Shown here piece after piece: positions 60,725 to 64,000 of a DNA stretch of 64,000 bases (positions are counted from its first letter, which is position 1; each line of letters opens with the position of its first letter). Position numbers and translations under genes: made by a program. The DNA is taken from contig JAWLAG010000001.1 in NCBI GenBank assembly GCA_041395505.1, positions 1,426,001 through 1,490,000 on the forward strand. Reading direction: 5' to 3'. The notes under the pieces were generated by a model. That model was not told the DNA's origin. It searched no databases and worked only from the letters and a program-made list of their open reading frames with translations. Source of the stretch: Steroidobacteraceae bacterium (GTDB taxonomy: Bacteria > Pseudomonadota > Gammaproteobacteria > Steroidobacterales > Steroidobacteraceae).

Positions 60725-62485
60725 TCAGGGTGCGGGCGGCGCGAGCAGTGCGTAACGACGGCCGTGAGGAATTTCATAGCGCTGTGCGATGCGTGCGACG
60801 CGCGCCGAGACCAGCGTGTTGGCGAGCCCATCGTCCGGCTGCCCGAGCGCGATGTCGGCTTCGCCCAGCAGGCGCGTGACTTCGCCCTGCGCCCGGCCCG
60901 GGAGCTTGACCAGCAACAGGGCCTGTGGTCCGCGGTCGGCGAACCACCGCTCGGCCTGGGCGAGCGCCGCATCGGCCGGCCCCTCGAGCAGCTGCGAAGG
61001 CGTGGCCTGATTGAAATCGAGCATCGCGATGGTCGTCTCGTCCGGCTGCAACAGCGCGAAGGGATGACCTTTGACATCCTGATCGATGCGCTTTGCCAAT
61101 TGTGGCAGGTCGTACCAGGGGTTGAGCCTTTCGATCAGCAGGTTGCCGCCGACGACGAGCGTCACACCGTACACGGCAAACAACAACGCGAGGCTGCGCC
61201 CGAGCTGCGCCTGATCGAGCGACTGTTGCGCGCGATAAAGCCAATACAATCCGCCCGCCAGCACCGCAACCGACGCCGAGAGCAGCGCGCCGTACTCTTC
61301 GTCGGCCATGGCATCGGCCGCACCGAGGAGCAACAACAGGATACTGAACAGGCAAACGATGAAACCCACGATGTACAGCGTGCCGCGGGCCGGCCACAGC
61401 GATGACGACGGCATCGCGCGCTGGTCGCGATACCACAACGCGATCAGCACCGCCGCGCCGACAAAGGCGGGTGCCGCGTAGATGTCGCGGGCCGTGGCCG
61501 CGAACGACAACAGTATCAACCATGGCAAGGTCACCGCCACTGCGAAGCGCCAGGCGCTGCGCCGCTCATTCGCCTCGCGTGTTTGCGTGAAGGCGCGACG
61601 GAGCGAGGCTAGCAAGAGCAAGGTCCACGGCAAGGCGTAGATGCCGAGTTCGATGAAGTACTTGCCGAAGTGGTTGCGATGGCCCTGGGTGTACTGCAGT
61701 CCCGCGGGCGCATCGACCGCCATGAAGCGACCGACGGTGTTGTACCAAAGGAAGGCGCGCAAGGAATCCGCGCCTTGAGCGCTCGCGGCAAGTGCCCAGA
61801 CCCACGGTCCGATGATCGCCGCTTGCAGCGCGAGCCCGGCATAGAGCTCGTAGCGCAGCAGCTCGCGCCAGCGCCGCTCCCAGGCCAGATAACAAACGAG
61901 CGCGAGCGCAGGTACCAGCCATCCGGGCGCACTCTTGGCCATGAAGCCCACGGCCGACCCGAGGTGCATCAGGCTGTACCAGCCGAGTTTGGCGCGGCCC
62001 GCAGGCGCATTCACGCCGCGCCAGGCGCCGAGCAGGGCGACGCTGACGCCGGCGAGCAAGGCCGCATCGGGCGCAAGCCAGATCAGCGTGCGATAGACCA
62101 GAAACGACGAACCGAAAGCGAGCGCCGCGACGAGCGCCGCGCGCTTGCCCGCCATCGAGCAGGCGAGCCAGCCGACCGCCAGCGTCGAGATGAGCGCATA
62201 GAGAAAATTCGGCAAGCGTGTCGTGAACGCCGAGGTGCCCAGTGCCTGTATCGACAGCGCCGACAGCCAGTAGCTGAGCGGCGGTTTTTCGAGGAATGCG
62301 CGCTGCGCGAGCTGCGGTACGGCCCGGTCCGCCTGCTGGCTCATCTGCCAGGCGATGTCTGCCTCGCGCGGCTCGTCGGGCGTCCAGAAGTTGCGCCCGG
62401 CAATGCCGCCGGCCCACAGGGGCAGCAGGATGAGCAGCACGAGCAGCGGCCAGCCGCGCAGGCTTGGGGATGGTGCGTTTTGCAT
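60725..62485 (-). CDS. Family 39 glycosyltransferase (second copy)
   Basis: About 586 residues (to 62647 the frame is open, but the ATG at 62485 or 62509 is more likely; ribosome sites are weak). Same architecture: FWTPDEPREADIAWQMSQQA with the catalytic aspartate and LEKPPLSYWLSALSIQALGT. About 12 helices follow and a periplasmic C-terminal domain. It is only distantly similar to the neighbouring copy, so the pair may use different sugars. Divergent from the ECF sigma gene at 62584. Confidence 0.85.
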   Translation of the reverse strand: MQNAPSPSLRGWPLLVLLILLPLWAGGIAGRNFWTPDEPREADIAWQMSQQADRAVPQLAQRAFLEKPPLSYWLSALSIQALGTSAFTTRLPNFLYALISTLAVGWLACSMAGKRAALVAALAFGSSFLVYRTLIWLAPDAALLAGVSVALLGAWRGVNAPAGRAKLGWYSLMHLGSAVGFMAKSAPGWLVPALALVCYLAWERRWRELLRYELYAGLALQAAIIGPWVWALAASAQGADSLRAFLWYNTVGRFMAVDAPAGLQYTQGHRNHFGKYFIELGIYALPWTLLLLASLRRAFTQTREANERRSAWRFAVAVTLPWLILLSFAATARDIYAAPAFVGAAVLIALWYRDQRAMPSSSLWPARGTLYIVGFIVCLFSILLLLLGAADAMADEEYGALLSASVAVLAGGLYWLYRAQQSLDQAQLGRSLALLFAVYGVTLVVGGNLLIERLNPWYDLPQLAKRIDQDVKGHPFALLQPDETTIAMLDFNQATPSQLLEGPADAALAQAERWFADRGPQALLLVKLPGRAQGEVTRLLGEADIALGQPDDGLANTLVSARVARIAQRYEIPHGRRYALLAPPAP

Positions 62486-62583
62486 TATGCTGACGTCTTG
62501 GACGGTCATGGCGCGCAAATCCGTCGCCGCGTCGGCCAGCGGCGACGAATAATCGCGTGCCGGGCCGTCCAATCGAGTTGACC

Positions 62584-63177
62584 ATGAGCGCTTACCCGGA
62601 TGACAAGGCACTGGCGAGGCGGCTCGCGAACGGCGAGCGCAGGGCATTCGAGCAGTTCTTCGCCGATTTGTTCCCGCGCCTCTACCGGTTCGTATTGCTG
62701 CGCGTCGAGCACGACAACGAAACGGCGCAGGATATCTGCCAGCAGGTGCTCGAACGCACCGTCAGGCGCATCGACAGCTACCGCGGCGAAGCCTCGCTCT
62801 TTACCTGGGTGTGCCAGATCGCGCGCAACGAACTCGCCGATCACTGGGAACGGACCTCGCGCGAACGCCAGCGCAGCAGCTCCTACGACCAGGATGAAGT
62901 GCTGCGCCACGCCCTCGAGTCGCTCGAAGTCGATCCCTTGCGCGCACCCGAGAAGGTCAAGGAACAAAGCGAGCTGCGGTTGCTCATCCAGACCGTGCTC
63001 GATCATCTGCCGGCCAACTACGGCAATGCACTGGAGTGGAAATATGTCGAAGGGCTCGATGCGCGCGAGATTGGCAGTCGGCTCAACTTGAGCGACAGCG
63101 CCGCGCACTCGTTGCTGGCACGCGCGCGGCGCGCGTTCCGGGTCGAGTTCGAGGCCCTGGCACAGGAGATCAAATGA
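62584..63177 (+). CDS. ECF-family RNA polymerase sigma factor
   Basis: A 197-residue sigma-70 factor. Region 2 is seen as FEQFFADLFPRLYRFVLLRV with TAQDICQQVLERTVRRIDSY and LFTWVCQIARNELADHWE, region 4 as LPANYGNALEWKYVEGLDAR with DSAAHSLLARARRAF. ATG at 62584 is preferred over 62557. The stop overlaps the FecR-like start (ATGA), so the pair is translationally coupled and works as sigma and anti-sigma. Confidence 0.9.
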   Translation: MSAYPDDKALARRLANGERRAFEQFFADLFPRLYRFVLLRVEHDNETAQDICQQVLERTVRRIDSYRGEASLFTWVCQIARNELADHWERTSRERQRSSSYDQDEVLRHALESLEVDPLRAPEKVKEQSELRLLIQTVLDHLPANYGNALEWKYVEGLDAREIGSRLNLSDSAAHSLLARARRAFRVEFEALAQEIK

Positions 63178-64000
63178 GCGAGGCGGATACACGAGTGGAC
63201 GACACCGATCCCGATGCCCTGCGGCAGCTCCTCGAGCGCGCGGGCCGTCGCCCCGAGCCGCCGGTCGAGATTCGCGACGCGGTCTACCTCTCGACGCTGG
63301 TCGCCTGGCAGGACAGCACGCGACGGCGGCGCAATGTGCGCCTGACGGCCTGGGCGCTTGCGGCATCCGTCGTTGGGGTTGCCATCGTGCTCGCGCTGAT
63401 GTGGCGCGCGCCGGGTGGCGAGTTGGGTGCCGTGGTGGCGACGAGCGACGGGCCGGCCGGCATCAGCCTGCGCATTGGCGAGACCCTCGACTTGTCCAGT
63501 CAGTCCGGCCGCGTGCTCGAACTCACGAGCGGGCAGCAATTGCGCCTCGCCAGCGGCTCGCGCCTGCGTTTCGTTGCGAGTGATCGGGCGCGACTTGAAG
63601 CCGGGCGTGTGTATTTCGCCTCGCAGGACGGGCCGGACCGGCCATTGCGTCTCGATACGCCCCTCGGCACGGTGAGCGATGTGGGCACGCGATACAGCGT
63701 CGAACTCTCGCCGCGCGATTTGCGGGTGCGCGTGCGTGATGGCCGCGTGCGTGTCAATACGAGCGCGCAGATCACTGAAGCCGACTCAGGTGTCGAGCTG
63801 CGTTTCGATGCCACTGGTCAGGAGGTGGGTCGACGTCCGGTCGCGCGACATGGCGATGACTGGCGCTGGGTCGATGCGCTCGCGCCTCCCATGGCGCTCG
63901 ATGGCCGGCCGCTCCTCGATGTACTCGAACAGATCGCCTATGAAAGCGGCCGGCAGCTGAGTTTTGCCGACACCACGCTGCGCGGCGAGTGCGAGCGTAT
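63174..64000 (+). CDS. FecR-domain anti-sigma-like protein, partial
   Basis: At least 275 residues before the window ends. A cytoplasmic N-terminal part is followed by one membrane helix (about 60-77, TAWALAASVVGVAIVLALMW), then a periplasmic FecR domain: GETLDLSSQSGRVLELTSGQ, RLASGSRLRF, LRLDTPLGTVSDVGTRYSVE and VRVRDGRVRV. FecR-type proteins sense outer-membrane signals and control the partner sigma factor. The STN-like C-terminal region probably continues outside (DVLEQIAYESGRQLSF seen at the edge). Confidence 0.88.
   Translation, partial: MSEADTRVDDTDPDALRQLLERAGRRPEPPVEIRDAVYLSTLVAWQDSTRRRRNVRLTAWALAASVVGVAIVLALMWRAPGGELGAVVATSDGPAGISLRIGETLDLSSQSGRVLELTSGQQLRLASGSRLRFVASDRARLEAGRVYFASQDGPDRPLRLDTPLGTVSDVGTRYSVELSPRDLRVRVRDGRVRVNTSAQITEADSGVELRFDATGQEVGRRPVARHGDDWRWVDALAPPMALDGRPLLDVLEQIAYESGRQLSFADTTLRGECER

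Overview
This is a GC-rich, gene-dense bacterial chromosome segment. Lipoboxes, OmpA/DUF4398 lipoproteins, a GlyGly-CTERM tail, a proteobacterial sortase, DusA, CysD/CysNC and LuxR/LysR regulators point to a Gram-negative gammaproteobacterium, possibly of the Xanthomonadales/Nevskiales/Steroidobacterales type. The exact taxon cannot be fixed from the sequence alone. No rRNA, tRNA or CRISPR array was recognised.

Layout. 1-4.2 kb: an EmrA/HlyD efflux adaptor (cut by the window edge) with its MarR regulator, then the sulfate activation operon cysD-cysNC. 4.4-13.0 kb: a same-direction run of membrane and peptidase genes (DUF898, M48, TauE/SafE, DUF885), dctA and a DHFR-like reductase, then a convergent S9 peptidase. 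13.2-16.8 kb: small alanine-rich lipoproteins, a membrane-bound LuxR regulator, cytochrome b561 and a GDT1-type exporter. 16.85-21.65 kb: dusA, a collapsed AI-2E permease pseudogene, and a stress operon (DUF1328, DUF883, holin-like, YqjK-like, ferritin-like, Fe-SOD, lipoprotein). 21.8-26.8 kb: a CHASE3-type histidine kinase, two response regulators, cardiolipin synthase and small envelope proteins (PLDc_N, BON, GlsB/YeaQ). 28.2-34.9 kb: a large secreted NHL/glycine-rich GlyGly-CTERM protein overlapping a Ser/Thr kinase with TPRs, followed by an ECF sigma factor. 35-46.6 kb: an accessory-looking stretch with paralogues, LysR regulators, a toxin-antitoxin pair and gene debris (BLUF upstream at 26.8 kb, then an RHS and a lipoprotein remnant near 46.3 kb). 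46.6-55.1 kb: DUF4398/OmpA lipoproteins, MscS, CPA2 antiporter, PRC-barrel, a sortase with its adjacent LPxSA substrate, an M28 peptidase and a cyclase-FHA protein. 55.1-58.35 kb: an AT-richer islet with a DUF6502 protein, a secreted protein of ten 8-residue repeats and a nonsense-inactivated IS481-like element. 58.4-64 kb: a GST, two family-39 glycosyltransferases, and an ECF sigma/FecR-like pair running off the window.

The most informative regulatory signal is a GacA/UvrY-box-like 6-6-6 inverted element (half-site resembling TGTAAG/CTTACA). It lies about 90-110 bp upstream of four envelope/stress transcription units: DUF1328 operon, PLDc_N protein, BON lipoprotein and DUF4398-OmpA operon. 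A LuxR/NarL-family response regulator that could read it is encoded between three of them. The most unusual coding content is the AGFVETGV repeat protein beside DUF6502, the sortase-substrate pair, and the NHL/Gly-rich protein-kinase-sigma cluster.
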